DNA of 64,000 bases from JABDBL01 sp963845445. Its GTDB lineage: Bacteria > Cyanobacteriota > Vampirovibrionia > Obscuribacterales > Obscuribacteraceae. Every line of letters begins with the position of its first letter. The first letter of the stretch is position 1. The stretch is taken from the NCBI GenBank assembly GCA_963845445.1, contig CAWJSE010000002.1, positions 868,001-932,000 on the forward strand, in the 5' to 3' direction. Made by a program: the position numbers and the translations under genes. This document shows, one piece after another, positions 41,597-51,445 of this stretch. The notes beneath the pieces were generated by a model that was given only the letters and a program-made list of their open reading frames with translations, was not told the origin of the DNA and made no database searches.

Positions 41597-42181
41597 ATGG
41601 CGACTATGAGAAACAACCACAGTAATAAAAAAGAGTTGTTATCAACGCAACATAAAGAAGTACTCCAAGTTTTAAAAACGCGTTTTGAAAAAAACTTGAA
41701 CCGTCACAAAGGTCTCGAGTGGGCTGAAGTACAAGCAAAGCTAGAATCTCACATAGAAAAACTTTGGTCACTCAATGAAATGGAAAGAACTGGTGGTGAA
41801 CCGGATGTTATTGATCATGATAAAAAGACGGGCGAATACATCTTTTATGATTGTTCAGCGGAGAGCCCGAAAGGCCGCAGAAGTATCTGTTACGATCGCG
41901 GAGCGCTCGAGGCAAGGAAAGAGTTTAAACCAGAAAATAATGCTATTGATATGGCAGCAGACATGGGCATTGAGCTTTTAACGGAAGAACAATATCGAAA
42001 CTTGCAAAAATTTGGAAATTTCGATACCAAAACATCCAGTTGGATAAAAACACCTCCTGATATTAGAAAGCTGGGCGGTGCTGTTTTCGCTGATCGCCGC
42101 TATAACAATGTCTGGATCTATCATAATGGGGCGTCTTCTTACTATGCTGCTAGAGCATTCCGCGGCTCGCTAAAGGTATAA
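41597..42181 (+). CDS. DUF4256 family protein
   Basis: The start is 41597 or 41606. The roughly 194-residue protein matches DUF4256: L-K-T-R-F-E-K-N-L-N-R-H-K-G-L-E-W, L-W-S-L-N-E-M-E-R-T-G-G-E-P-D-V, Y-I-F-Y-D-C-S-A-E-S-P-K-G-R-R-S, M-G-I-E-L-L-T-E-E-Q-Y, and W-I-K-T-P-P-D-I-R-K-L-G-G-A-x-F. The C-terminal W-I-Y-H-N-G-A-S-S-Y-Y-A-A-R-A-F-R-G is the family ending. Function is not established; the fold is soluble and cytoplasmic. It follows the lectin-like gene by 10 nt. Confidence 0.85.
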   Translation: MATMRNNHSNKKELLSTQHKEVLQVLKTRFEKNLNRHKGLEWAEVQAKLESHIEKLWSLNEMERTGGEPDVIDHDKKTGEYIFYDCSAESPKGRRSICYDRGALEARKEFKPENNAIDMAADMGIELLTEEQYRNLQKFGNFDTKTSSWIKTPPDIRKLGGAVFADRRYNNVWIYHNGASSYYAARAFRGSLKV

Positions 42182-42316
42182 ATTTGCTAATAAGCATGTC
42201 ACGAAAACCACGCCTCCTCCTCATTAGACGGGAAGTGCTTGCTCAAGAGCTATAGGCACAACCAATCCGCTAGTATAATAGCGCAGGACACTACAAGTAA
42301 ATAAAGCTTGGCAAGT

Positions 42317-43208
42317 ATGAATAAACAATCTCTCCTAACTATATTCAGCGCAATCGTTTTATCTGCTGTTATTTCTATAATTTGCAGCTCTATAATTTGC
42401 TCCTCACATAATGCACCGTCAGCCAGCGGCACAGCAAGCAACGATGTTTATGATCGTATTTTAAAATCTGGGAAAATACGTTGTGCTTATGTAACATATT
42501 GGCCTGGTTGTATCAAAGATCCAAATACTGGAAAATTGTTAGGCGTCCATGTTGATGCCATGAACGCGATTGGCCGATAAGCTAGGCTTAGACATCCAAT
42601 GGACTGAAGAAGTAGGCTGGGGATCAATGATAGAAGGACTACAAACAGATAGATATGATGTTGTAGGCTCCGGAGTTTGGGGCAATGCAACTAGAGGCAA
42701 GTTCGCCTCTTTTAGTAGTCCTTTCTATTATTCAGGTCCTAATCCATGCTGTCGAATAAACGATAATAGATTCGATAAAAATCTAGATGCAATTAATTCT
42801 CCTCAAGTGAGACTAGCAACGATTGACGGAGAGATGTCCGATATCATTGCCAGAGAACAATTTCCTGAGGCGAAACGTATTTCTCTGCCTGAAATGGCAA
42901 ACATATCGCAAGCATTTTTGCAGGTTGCAGATAATAAGGCTGACATTTTCTTTGAAGATCCAGCTTCGGAATATGAATATGAAAAGAATAATCATGGCAA
43001 GCTAAAAGTCATTGATAGAGATAAACCATTAAGAGTGTTTGGCGTTTCACTGATGTTTAAAAAAGGGCAAACGAAATTGCAAGGCATGTTTGATAAAGCA
43101 GTTGATGAGCTTGTATTTAGCGGTGAAATGAATCGTATATTGACTAAGTACGAGCCAAGACCAGGACAGTTTTTTTATCGCCGAGCAGAACCCTACAAAA
43201 TAAATTAA
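42317..43208 (+). pseudogene. Amino-acid-type ABC substrate-binding protein, one frameshift
   Basis: Read through one shift near 42568, this is a family-3 solute-binding protein of about 297 residues. It has an N-terminal hydrophobic export segment (residues 5-30), then R-I-L-K-S-G-K-I-R-C-A-Y-V-T-Y-W-P-G, and G-V-H-V-D-A-M-N-A-I joined to A-D-K-L-G-L-D-I-Q-W-T-E-E-V-G-W. Then come L-Q-T-D-R-Y-D-V-V-G-S-G-V-W and a C-terminal G-E-M-N-R-I-L-T-K-Y-E. Removing one G from the GG pair in GATTGGCC repairs the frame, so an assembly error is likely. It would capture a polar amino acid or similar ligand; no permease or ATPase genes are adjacent. Confidence 0.75.
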
Positions 43209-43221
43209 TGCCAGGGAGGTA

Positions 43222-45276
43222 TCAATCCCTCGCTTTTGCAAGTTCCTTAATTACAACGTCCATAATTTTTTCTATTCGTACGTAACCAGCAACCTTTCGC
43301 TCGTTATGATTTTCCACTACAGGAAGAAGTTTGAAGCCGTGTTCACGCATAGTATCAACCGCTGTAAGTACCGAATCGTTTAAAGTTATAACTATCGGTT
43401 CTTCAACCATGATATCGCCCACGGTGACTTTTTTGGTGTACCCATCTGCCAGTGCGGTTGCAACATCAACCACCCGAAACAAAGCGGTCCGAGTGACTAA
43501 ACCTACTAAAGATTTTTTCTCATCTACTACAGCACAAATATCTAATCGTTCTTCATTGATTAGACTGACCGCATCGGTTATTGAGTCATCTTGCAAAAGA
43601 GGCTCAGAACGCAAAGGCTCAATGATAGTCCCAAGAGAAATTTCTTGTAATATTTTTCGTGCATGTCCTAAATTCCTCCAAACATTTGTTCGTCGTCGAA
43701 TTGTTTGCCCAACAGCATCTTTCAAAGGACGCAAAGACCCTGAAATTTCACTAAACACATTGCTTCCCACGGCTACCACTTCTAGCTCTGTTCGTGCTCT
43801 TACACTGGCATCCCGCAAATGACCAGGAATAAGCGCGCCTTCACCAAAAAAATCACCGGGGCCCAAAATGGCAAGGATATCTTGATTGCCAGAAGCATCT
43901 GCCGGGCCTAATACTTCTACCTCTCCTTTTTCTATACCAAAGAAATCAGTTGCCGCGTCCCCGGCATGAAAAACATAATCCTCGGCAGGAAAATAAAGCC
44001 GACTAACTCGCCTTGTACGATCAACTTTTAAGTAAGACAATGTTCTTGGAAATATTATGTCTGTAGCCCATTCCAATCCAACTTTTATTTTTTGAGGGAA
44101 GGAAGGCGTCTTTATTAGATAGACCCCGCGCCAGACAAACCAGGCTAAGAAGCCCGATATTCGAAAACCTAACATTTCTGCTACAGCATTAAACCCACCA
44201 ATTGAGCATAATGAACCAAGTGTCTTAAAAGAAAATGGTTTGGTTGGTTGATGATTTAACCGAGCAACAATATTTTTTGCTACCTGCACTCCTTGTCTTT
44301 CAGCAAACTGAGCGGTAGGCGGGCTAAGGGCATTATCCTCAAGGTTTGTTATGGCAGCACAATCCCCTATAGCCCAAATATTTTTATGCCCTGACAAGTT
44401 CATATCTGGCTCAGTAATAAGACGCCCCTTGTTTTTGGGCACATCAAGACGGGCAATAAGAGGATGCGCAGCATTGCCTATGGTGCAAATAATAGTGCGT
44501 CCTCTAACCAATGTGCCATCTTTTAACAGCACACCTTCTGCACGAGCACCAGCTGCAGAAGCATTTAGAATAAACTTAATACCTGCCTCTTCCATTTTCT
44601 TCCGCGCGAAGTCACCCAATTTAGGGTTAACTTCAGGCAGAATCTGATCTCGAGAGTGGATAACCGTAACTGTAGTATCAGAAGCCTTAAAATTACTATA
44701 AAATTCAGCACCTTTTCTTATAAGCTCATTAATTTCTCCTGCTACTTCGATGCCACTAAATCCTCCGCCCACCACCACAAAGGACAAGCATTCTCGCTTA
44801 TGCTCGATAACATCACATACCTCAGCCTTTTCTAATTGCTCCATTATGTGTGTTTGTATGGCAAGTGCATCACTTATTGTTTTCAAGCCAAGAGCGTATT
44901 CATCCATTCCAGCTACAAGTCCGAGATTAGCAACACTGCCGCAAGCAATCACTAAATGATCAAAAATCATTGTTTTGCGTTTGCCATTGTAGGCTTCATA
45001 CTCAATATAATTATTGTCTAGCTCTATATTTAAAACGTCTTCAGTACGAAAATGAATGTCTTTAAGTAATTGTCTGAGCGGTGCTCCAACATGCTTAGGT
45101 TGCAAAGTACCACTTGCAACTTCAGCCAATAGTGGATGAAACACCATATGATTTTCGCGATTGAAAACCACCACATCAAGTTCATCGACCGGCAATAGTT
45201 TTCTTAAAGTACGAGCACATTTTACACCTGCAAAGCCTGCACCCAGAATTACTACCCGTTTTCTAGAGTTGGTCAA
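43222..45276 (-). CDS. NDH-2-like oxidoreductase fused to cNMP-binding and CBS domains
   Basis: TTG 45276 follows AAAGGA; no ATG precedes the first motif. Domains in order (about 684 residues): an FAD-binding G-A-G-F-A-G-V-K motif at residue 10, a NAD-binding V-V-V-G-G-G-F-S-G-I-E-V-A motif near 170, and the second FAD motif N-I-W-A-I-G-D-C-A-A near 290. These are as in type 2 NADH dehydrogenase. Next is a cyclic-nucleotide-binding domain (about 410-530) with phosphate cassette F-F-G-E-G-A-L-I-P-G-H-L-R-D-A-S-V-R. Last are two CBS domains (about 560-684) with V-G-D-I-M-V-E-E-P-I-V-I-T. It would pass electrons from NADH to quinone at the membrane, with nucleotide control through the added domains. 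Regulation is inferred. Confidence 0.82.
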   Translation of the reverse strand: MTNSRKRVVILGAGFAGVKCARTLRKLLPVDELDVVVFNRENHMVFHPLLAEVASGTLQPKHVGAPLRQLLKDIHFRTEDVLNIELDNNYIEYEAYNGKRKTMIFDHLVIACGSVANLGLVAGMDEYALGLKTISDALAIQTHIMEQLEKAEVCDVIEHKRECLSFVVVGGGFSGIEVAGEINELIRKGAEFYSNFKASDTTVTVIHSRDQILPEVNPKLGDFARKKMEEAGIKFILNASAAGARAEGVLLKDGTLVRGRTIICTIGNAAHPLIARLDVPKNKGRLITEPDMNLSGHKNIWAIGDCAAITNLEDNALSPPTAQFAERQGVQVAKNIVARLNHQPTKPFSFKTLGSLCSIGGFNAVAEMLGFRISGFLAWFVWRGVYLIKTPSFPQKIKVGLEWATDIIFPRTLSYLKVDRTRRVSRLYFPAEDYVFHAGDAATDFFGIEKGEVEVLGPADASGNQDILAILGPGDFFGEGALIPGHLRDASVRARTELEVVAVGSNVFSEISGSLRPLKDAVGQTIRRRTNVWRNLGHARKILQEISLGTIIEPLRSEPLLQDDSITDAVSLINEERLDICAVVDEKKSLVGLVTRTALFRVVDVATALADGYTKKVTVGDIMVEEPIVITLNDSVLTAVDTMREHGFKLLPVVENHNERKVAGYVRIEKIMDVVIKELAKARD

Positions 45277-45479
45277 TCGCCAGAATCCTTTGCGCGAAAT
45301 TTTATTTACTTTACCACTATACAATACCCAGAATAACGACAATAGATCTCGTAAACAATAGAGCAATACGCACTTGAAATATATAACTTACATCTGTAAC
45401 ATTCAATTATCGTTTTTGAGATCAAAATTACAGGCACGCGTCATTTTGTGATCGAAGTTTGGTCTGCGCAAATTTAGGC

Positions 45480-46088
45480 GGCAGGCTGCCATTAATTTCA
45501 CTTTGCTTAATCAATTGCTCGGTCGCGAGCTAAAAGCTAGCATTATGTTGGCGGCCATTCCAGCAGCAGAAGAAATGGAAATAGACGTCTCAGACGCTGA
45601 GCACCAAGTATTGTCTATGCCTCCCGAAATTCGCGCGGCAGATGCACGTGTTAAACAAGCCAATTTAGAAAAGAAAACTGTGCTAGCCGGCTATATTCCC
45701 AACATTAGTATTGGTGTAGTTTATATAGCTCTTCCTGGCTTCAATAACTCTATAATATCCAAGAACATATTAGCACCAGGCTTATTCATAAACTGGAATG
45801 CCTGAGATTGGGGGCAGAAAGGCCATGCTAGCAGACATGAAGCAACGAAAGGAACAAGATGCCACCAATCGGGCACTTATTGAAATAGGATCATCAATGA
45901 AACAACAAATTGGCCTGTTAGCAATCAGCGATGGCTTCGTTCTCATTGCATTATGCGCAGCTTTCTGCTTATTAATCTTGAGCTTATTGGTCTATGCCCC
46001 ACCTCTTGTGCTACCGCAAAAGAGGGCGCCTAAAACGAATGATTACGTCTGGCTATTACTATGCCCCCTAGCAAATGCCGCCACTTGA
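45480..46088 (+). pseudogene. Decayed efflux genes: TolC fragment joined to MFS C-terminus
   Basis: A-A-I-N-F-T-L-L-N-Q-L-L-G-R-E-L, then P-P-E-I-R-A-A-D-A-R-V-K-Q-A and F-I-N-W-N-A, is the middle of a TolC-family outer-membrane factor. It then meets TGA where TGG is expected (W-N-A-stop-D-W-G-Q-K) and shifts frame into A-M-L-A-D-M-K-Q-R. Soon after, the sequence becomes M-K-Q-Q-I-G-L-L-A-I-S-D-G-F-V-L-I-A-L, the last helix of an EmrB/DHA2-type MFS pump. The two pieces are fused by deletion. The nonsense change plus missing ends shows true decay, unlike the simple one-base shifts elsewhere. Confidence 0.65.
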
Positions 46089-46158
46089 ATTTTTGATATC
46101 ATACATATATTCAAATAAGAACGAGCAATCCTTAATTTAAATAATTAGACACTTATAT

Positions 46159-47905
46159 ATGGCTGAACTAAATCGCGCAAACCAGAATGAAGATAATATT
46201 GAATCTAATCAATCTGAAAAACAAAAAGTTCCATCCGACCCACCAGAGCTAAAAAACGGCGACATTTTTAAGTTAGGCGCGGCCAAGCTAGACGCGTCTG
46301 AAAAACATATTCCTCTGGCAGCAATGCTTTTGGCTCAATTGGCGTCCACTAAAGATCCATCAGTCAAAGACGATAGTGTTGCCAAACTACCATCGCCTTC
46401 TGCAAAAATCAAACTTAATCCCATGCATATGGACAGCTTGCTAAAAAATCTAGGCAGCCAGGATCCGCAAACTAAAGAGACGTCCTTAGAGGCTTTAAAT
46501 ACTTTACTAGATAAAAGCCTCAACAGCAGCAGTACCCAATTAACTACAGCAATAATAGAAAATCTGGGTAGCGCAGCATACGAATCAAGAGAAGGGGCTC
46601 TTCGCTCTAGCTGAAGCGCTTACAAGAGAGCCTACCGAAATGATTATTCAACTTATGAATGCAATAGACGAATCATTCTCCACCGTCGATGGAAAATCAG
46701 TGCCCGCCAAAAAAGACGCTGAGGTTATGAAAAGACTAAATGATAAGTTGCTACCTTACATATCATCCATACAACCTTTAGCACCGGCTCTTGATGACAC
46801 AACTGACTTTGCTAAACTAGCCAGTATCAAAAATCTTAAAATGATTATGGATTTTAAAAACTTGAGCGAAGAGGGCAGGCAAAAACAAATTGAAATGTTG
46901 CATGCCCTACAAAAATTCAAATCCATCAACGATCTCATTTCAAAAACCACACTTGACTCAGAAAAGATTGCGCAGTCTCTAGCGGAATTGAAAGATTTTA
47001 AAACATTTCAAGATAAAATTTCTGCTTTAGAAAAAACATTTAAGGGTCGTCTAAAACCGGACACAACCGATTTAAAGTCTTCTTTGAAAATATTAAAGAC
47101 CATTACTTTGCCCTCGCCTCTCAAAGAAATTGACCTTAGCTATTCTGCTATCACTGACGAGGAACTGAAAGAACTAAAAGGATTCACCCAACTTAGAAAA
47201 CTAAATCTTAGTAATACCCAAATTACTGATTCAGGCTTAGAGCACATAAAAGGTTTGCACAAACTTTCTGAACTTAACCTTGACAGCACTTTAATTACAA
47301 ATAACGGACTAGGTAAATTGGCGAAATTTACGCAGTTAAAAAATCTCAACCTGGAAAATACCAGCATAGGAGATACGGGGCTGGAACAACTCAAAGATCT
47401 AAGCTTACTTTCAGAACTATATATTGGCACTAATCGAGCAGTCACAGATGCCACAATGAAGATAGTGGCACAATTTGCCGGTCTAACAAAGCTTTGTCTT
47501 CACGATACCAGTATTAGCGATAATGGAATAAAAAACCTAAAAGAGTTGAGCGCGCTAGTTAATCTCGATCTAAGTAGTAATAAAATTACTGGTTCCGGAC
47601 TCAAAGAACTACAATCACATTCTGCACTAAAACACCTTAACCTCAGCGGTGCTTCTATAGATGAGGGTGGTTTTGAAGAATTGCAAAAACTGAAAAATTT
47701 ATCGGAGCTAAACCTTAGTAGTGTTAAAGTCGACGATGTAGCACTCAATAAGTTGAGCGCTCTTAAGCAATTGACTAAGTTGAATGTGGAATACACACAA
47801 ATAACAGATGCAGGACTTCAAAAATTAAGAAACGACTTAAGCACACTGAAAGAAATAGACTTTATAGGCACACAAGCTGCAGTAACTATTTACCCGCCAC
47901 CCTAA
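46159..47905 (+). pseudogene. Leucine-rich-repeat protein, one frameshift
   Basis: Read through one shift at 46596-46600, this is one protein of about 581 residues. The N-terminal 320 residues are helical and charged (A-T-I-I-E-N-L-G-S type repeats, coiled-coil-like). From about residue 330 to the end there are ten or so 24-residue LRRs: L-x-x-L-x-x-L-N-L-S-x-T-x-I-T-D-x-G-L-x-x-L. This is the bacterial/RNase-inhibitor-like class with T-x-I-T-D-x-G-L. Removing one G from GGGG joins R-E-G-L-F-A-L-A-E-A-L smoothly, so a sequencing error is likely. No signal peptide; a protein-binding role. Confidence 0.75.
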
Positions 47906-48153
47906 GTAGCATTATCGACAGATGCTGATTGCATTACTTCTAGCCTGAGCGTCCGGTAAGGTACATCTGTCTCATCAAGTTTAAGGTAAACTGACTCCTT
48001 ATGAATTTGAAAAGTTTAGACAATCCGCAGCCTCTGCTTGACGCAGTATAAAATAACAGCGCCGGTCAACCAGAAAGCGAGAAATGGGTTTATTTTTTTC
48101 CGCGGAAGTGAAGGTAACTATTTAGGGACGGGAAGGGGCATGAGGCGTAATTG

Positions 48154-48885
48154 ATGAACAGAGAAGGCTTTGCTATCGTTGCTTGGCTGCTGGCTATGTT
48201 AGCTTACTTTATGCTCCAACAAAGAGCGCATGCTGAGTATAAAGACATGCGTGCAATTGAAGCTGCTGTAATTGCTAGTCACCGTCCTAGAGTCGTGTTC
48301 TTTTATGCTAACTGGTGCGGCGCGTGTCATAGTTATGGTCCCAAGTTAAAGAAGGCAGTTGCTACCTACGGCAATTACTTTGATTTTGAAGCTCTCAATG
48401 TGGATGCTCCAGGTAATAGAAAGCCGTTGCAGGAGCTACATACCAACTCCGTTCCTGTAACTTGTTTTTTTGACAGCGTAGGAACGCCTGTCTATGAATG
48501 TTCAGGCTGTTTAGATGAGCCAGGAATAAACCGTGTTCTCAGGGGCATCTATGTTGATTGCAAGGCGGCAGATTATGATAACAGCGGATGGTCATATGCA
48601 CAGCATGGACAATACCAGAAAGCAATAGTTGACCTTACTAAAGCCATCAGTTTTAAATCCGATTTTGACAAGGCCTATAAGAACCGCGGGTGGTCATACG
48701 CACAATTGGGAGAATACACAAAAGCACTCGACGATTTAAATAAAGCTATCGCCATTAATCCTAAATATGCAAAGGCCTATTACGGCCGCGGTGAGGTATT
48801 TGAAAAGTTGGGAAAAGCTGATCTAGCCGAAAAGGATAAAACAAAGGCAAAGGAGCTCGGGTATGTTGCTACCAAGGCGAAATGA
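48154..48885 (+). CDS. Exported thioredoxin-fold plus TPR protein
   Basis: ATG 48154 is chosen. The 243-residue protein has a membrane or signal segment (residues 5-25), then a thioredoxin domain with V-V-F-F-Y-A-N-W-C-G-A-C-H-S-Y-G-P (redox C-x-x-C), and N-S-V-P-V-T-C-F-F-D with the cis-Pro. Three TPR units with G-W-S-Y-A-Q-x-G-x-Y-x-K-A-L-D-D-L-N-K-A-I follow from residue 135. It is probably a periplasmic disulfide or reducing protein docked to partners through TPRs. The fusion order thioredoxin-TPR is common in this TPR-rich genome style. The C-terminal E-L-G-Y-V-A repeats that of other TPR genes in the window. Confidence 0.82.
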   Translation: MNREGFAIVAWLLAMLAYFMLQQRAHAEYKDMRAIEAAVIASHRPRVVFFYANWCGACHSYGPKLKKAVATYGNYFDFEALNVDAPGNRKPLQELHTNSVPVTCFFDSVGTPVYECSGCLDEPGINRVLRGIYVDCKAADYDNSGWSYAQHGQYQKAIVDLTKAISFKSDFDKAYKNRGWSYAQLGEYTKALDDLNKAIAINPKYAKAYYGRGEVFEKLGKADLAEKDKTKAKELGYVATKAK

Positions 48886-48921
48886 TATGGTCGATATAGA
48901 GCATGATTTATTTAATCTAAA

Positions 48922-50571
48922 TCATTTGCTCGGGGGACCCACGAGATTCTTCATCATCGAGTTCATAGCGTACATAGGTTCGCGCTTACCTGCTTGATTA
49001 TAGTCCTCAGCAGCACCCGTAGTATCACCAAGTTTTTCACGTGCATCGCCGCGACATTGATAAGCATGTGCGTCTTCAGGGTTATACTTTAAAGCCTGAG
49101 TGAAATCTTCAATAGCGCCTTTGTAGTCTCCAAGACTGCTGCGATCTTGACCGCGACCGTAATAAGCAAAAGCCGAATGGGGCTCTAATTTCAGCCACTG
49201 ATTATAATCATTTATGGTGCCTTTTTCTAATGCCTTGCCTGTTACTTGATGGTATTTGTTCTGAGCTGCCATTATTTTTTTTGACAACTTAATATCGTCA
49301 TTCATGCTCTTCAGATCACCGAGCTCACCATGTGCCCGCATGCGAATCACACATGCCTGCAATTGTTCAGGATCCAGTTGCAATGCCTTATTGCAATTAA
49401 GTATGGCTCCTTGGTAATCATGCTGATCATAAAGAGCTTGGGCTTTTTTCACACATTCTGCTGCTGATTTTCGTTCAGATTTCGACACCCTTAAATTCTC
49501 GGGCATGGGCTTATCTTTATCACTTGCCAGGACAGGCTTATAATTTCGATTGTAATGATCGTAAAGTTTATCCGGGCTGAGCTCAAGCCTGGGTTCGCCC
49601 AAATGGTTAGTGCTTATAAACATTTTCATTACTTGGTCGTAGTCTTGAGCTGCGTTTTTATCTGCTAGTCCCTCACGTGCCAAGCCTCGATAAAAGTAAG
49701 ACAGCACATCTTCAGAATCAATTTTGAGCACACGAGTAAAATCATCAATAGCATTCTTATACTCTTTACAGAAGCATAAAGCAACACCACGATTGAAATA
49801 AATTGACGGGTTATTTGGATTCAGTTTATCTGCGCGATTATAGTCACTGATGGCAGCCTTATAATTCCCCAGTTTTCCTTGTGTATAAGCTCGTCCAGCA
49901 TAAGCAGCAGCATAATTTGGATCACTTTTAAGTGCCTTATCATAACTTTCTAAAGCCAATTTATACTCGCCAGAGCTGTATTGTAGCTGACCCTTAGTAC
50001 AGCGATAATTGGCATCATCTAATGTGGATTTCGGTAAACTCCATTTAGTAGCCCTGGCTTTATAGCCAGTAAGATCTAACTTTGGGGAACTGGGCTTTTG
50101 GCTAAGCCTCTTTAGATCGTCTGCGTCTCTTTTCACATGGTCCGCTATTATTCTTACCAATTGACATTGCGGTGGTAGCACTCGTGAAAGAATCGCGTAA
50201 AAGCGCTTATCTGTTGCTGCCTTAGTATTTGCGTCTTCAAGCCGATCTTTCTCCATTTTCTTCTGAGTCTCGTGCAATTGTCCTAACTTAAGAAAAACCA
50301 GCGGTGAAGATAACTCAGACCTCGCTTTCTTGTACTCATCGCTGTGACGCGCTGTATCAGCATGATCTTCTTCAGTGTGATAGATCATATCGAAAATAAG
50401 ATCCGCATCGTCCATAGTGGTCAGGTGTTGATTAGAGTTGGCCAGCTTTTCCAGTTCTAAGAGGGCTTTTTCCTGGTATTTACGGGAATCAGCGAAGTTG
50501 TGCTTTTTATCTTCGGCTATTGAAGATTTTGCAAACTGCGACCAAAGCGCATCACTCGGTTTTATAGTCAA
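48922..50571 (-). CDS. TPR repeat protein
   Basis: The 549-residue protein has no signal peptide. Residues 1-195 are charged and helical. Then two TPR blocks occur: about 200-310 (Y-R-C-T-K-G-Q-L-Q-Y-S-S-G-E-Y-K-L-A-L-E-S-Y and three more) and about 370-540 (A-Q-A-L-Y-D-Q-H-D-Y-Q-G-A-I-L-N-C-N-K-A-L and others). Typical G-D-Y-K-G-A-I-E-D-F-T-Q-A-L-K-Y-N-P motifs are present. It is probably a cytoplasmic scaffold. The small exported gene upstream ends 20 nt before its start, suggesting an operon. Confidence 0.82.
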   Translation of the reverse strand: MTIKPSDALWSQFAKSSIAEDKKHNFADSRKYQEKALLELEKLANSNQHLTTMDDADLIFDMIYHTEEDHADTARHSDEYKKARSELSSPLVFLKLGQLHETQKKMEKDRLEDANTKAATDKRFYAILSRVLPPQCQLVRIIADHVKRDADDLKRLSQKPSSPKLDLTGYKARATKWSLPKSTLDDANYRCTKGQLQYSSGEYKLALESYDKALKSDPNYAAAYAGRAYTQGKLGNYKAAISDYNRADKLNPNNPSIYFNRGVALCFCKEYKNAIDDFTRVLKIDSEDVLSYFYRGLAREGLADKNAAQDYDQVMKMFISTNHLGEPRLELSPDKLYDHYNRNYKPVLASDKDKPMPENLRVSKSERKSAAECVKKAQALYDQHDYQGAILNCNKALQLDPEQLQACVIRMRAHGELGDLKSMNDDIKLSKKIMAAQNKYHQVTGKALEKGTINDYNQWLKLEPHSAFAYYGRGQDRSSLGDYKGAIEDFTQALKYNPEDAHAYQCRGDAREKLGDTTGAAEDYNQAGKREPMYAMNSMMKNLVGPPSK

Positions 50572-50591
50572 ATCAGAACGATTGGAGTTAA

Positions 50592-50873
50592 TTAGATCGT
50601 AGCCACATATAGTCGCGCCCTTTTCCGAGCATGATATATCTTAAACCCGTACACATCTTCCGGTGCTGTCAGCCACATTGCACCAGCCGGAATAGATTTG
50701 GTATCAGATGTCTGACCAATTGATACGTTAGACAAGGTAAGAATTGTGCCGGCACTGAGATCTTTATTAGCTCGGGCGAAATATTGAGGCGAATTTAGTG
50801 GTTCAGCATAAACATGTGGCACAAAAACAAGTGAACCCATTAACAATGCTAAGCTATAAACTAAACGTTGCAT
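50592..50873 (-). CDS. Small exported protein, SAF-like
   Basis: The start is chosen at 50873 (M-Q-R-L-V). The 93-residue protein has a signal peptide (to about V-Y-A-E). It then has one short beta-rich domain: Y-F-A-R-A-N-K-D-L-S-A-G-T-I-L-T-L-S-N-V-S-I-G, then I-P-A-G-A-M-W, then V-Y-G-F-K-I-Y-H-A-R-K. The A-x-x-D-L-x-A-G-T-x-L-T segment is the hallmark of SAF domains, found in flagellar and pilus assembly proteins (FlgA/CpaB) and sialic acid synthase. Here it stands alone. It is upstream of the TPR gene in the same direction; function unknown. Confidence 0.5.
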   Translation of the reverse strand: MQRLVYSLALLMGSLVFVPHVYAEPLNSPQYFARANKDLSAGTILTLSNVSIGQTSDTKSIPAGAMWLTAPEDVYGFKIYHARKRARLYVATI

Positions 50874-51049
50874 ACACAATCCTCTAAATCCAAAGGGCTT
50901 ACTATGCCCTATTGTTTGCTTTTCGGTACTCTAAGATGGTTATCAAATTTTCGCACACATCGGATCAAGAAGCTTAGATTTCGAGATCGGAATTAAGTAC
51001 ATTGGGAATAAGGGAGCGGAAACGAAAAGGTCATCAATGACAAGAACAT

Positions 51050-51445
51050 TTATAAGCTTAAACTCCTCGCCACCACCTCTAGGACTTCCGAGTCATCAAA
51101 AGGCTTAACGATATAATCTATAGCGCCCAGCTTCGCACATTCGGCGATAGTTGGACCTTGCCCGACGGCGCTGATCATAACCACGGCTACCTTGGGATTG
51201 ATTGCCTTAATTTTTTTTAGCACTGTGACCCCCACCTCGTCACCGCCTGACATGACAATATCCAACAGGATAAGGTCCGGGCTTTCTTTTGTGAATTGCG
51301 TAAGAGCTTGTTCCTCTGAACCGGCCTCGAAGAAATTATAGTGTTCTTCATCTTGCTTTTTCTTCTGCTTCTGCTTGCGCTCTAAGATATCGCGTAGCAC
51401 CATTCGCATCGAGGGAGAGTCATCGACAATCAGGATCTTCTTCAC
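51050..51445 (-). CDS. cheY: CheY-like response regulator receiver
   Basis: The 131-residue protein is a single receiver domain. I-L-I-V-D-D-S-P-S-M-R carries the acidic pocket, D-L-I-L-L-D-I-V-M-S-G-G-D-E carries the phospho-acceptor Asp, M-I-S-A holds the Ser, and I-V-K-P-F-D-D holds the Lys. An insertion K-Q-K-K-K-Q-D between helix 1 and strand 2 is unusually basic. It is the last gene of the cheW/receptor operon (ATGA overlap with cheW) and should accept phosphate from the CheA at 59.7 kb. Its target is not in the window; no flagellar gene is seen. Confidence 0.9.
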   Translation of the reverse strand: MKKILIVDDSPSMRMVLRDILERKQKQKKKQDEEHYNFFEAGSEEQALTQFTKESPDLILLDIVMSGGDEVGVTVLKKIKAINPKVAVVMISAVGQGPTIAECAKLGAIDYIVKPFDDSEVLEVVARSLSL

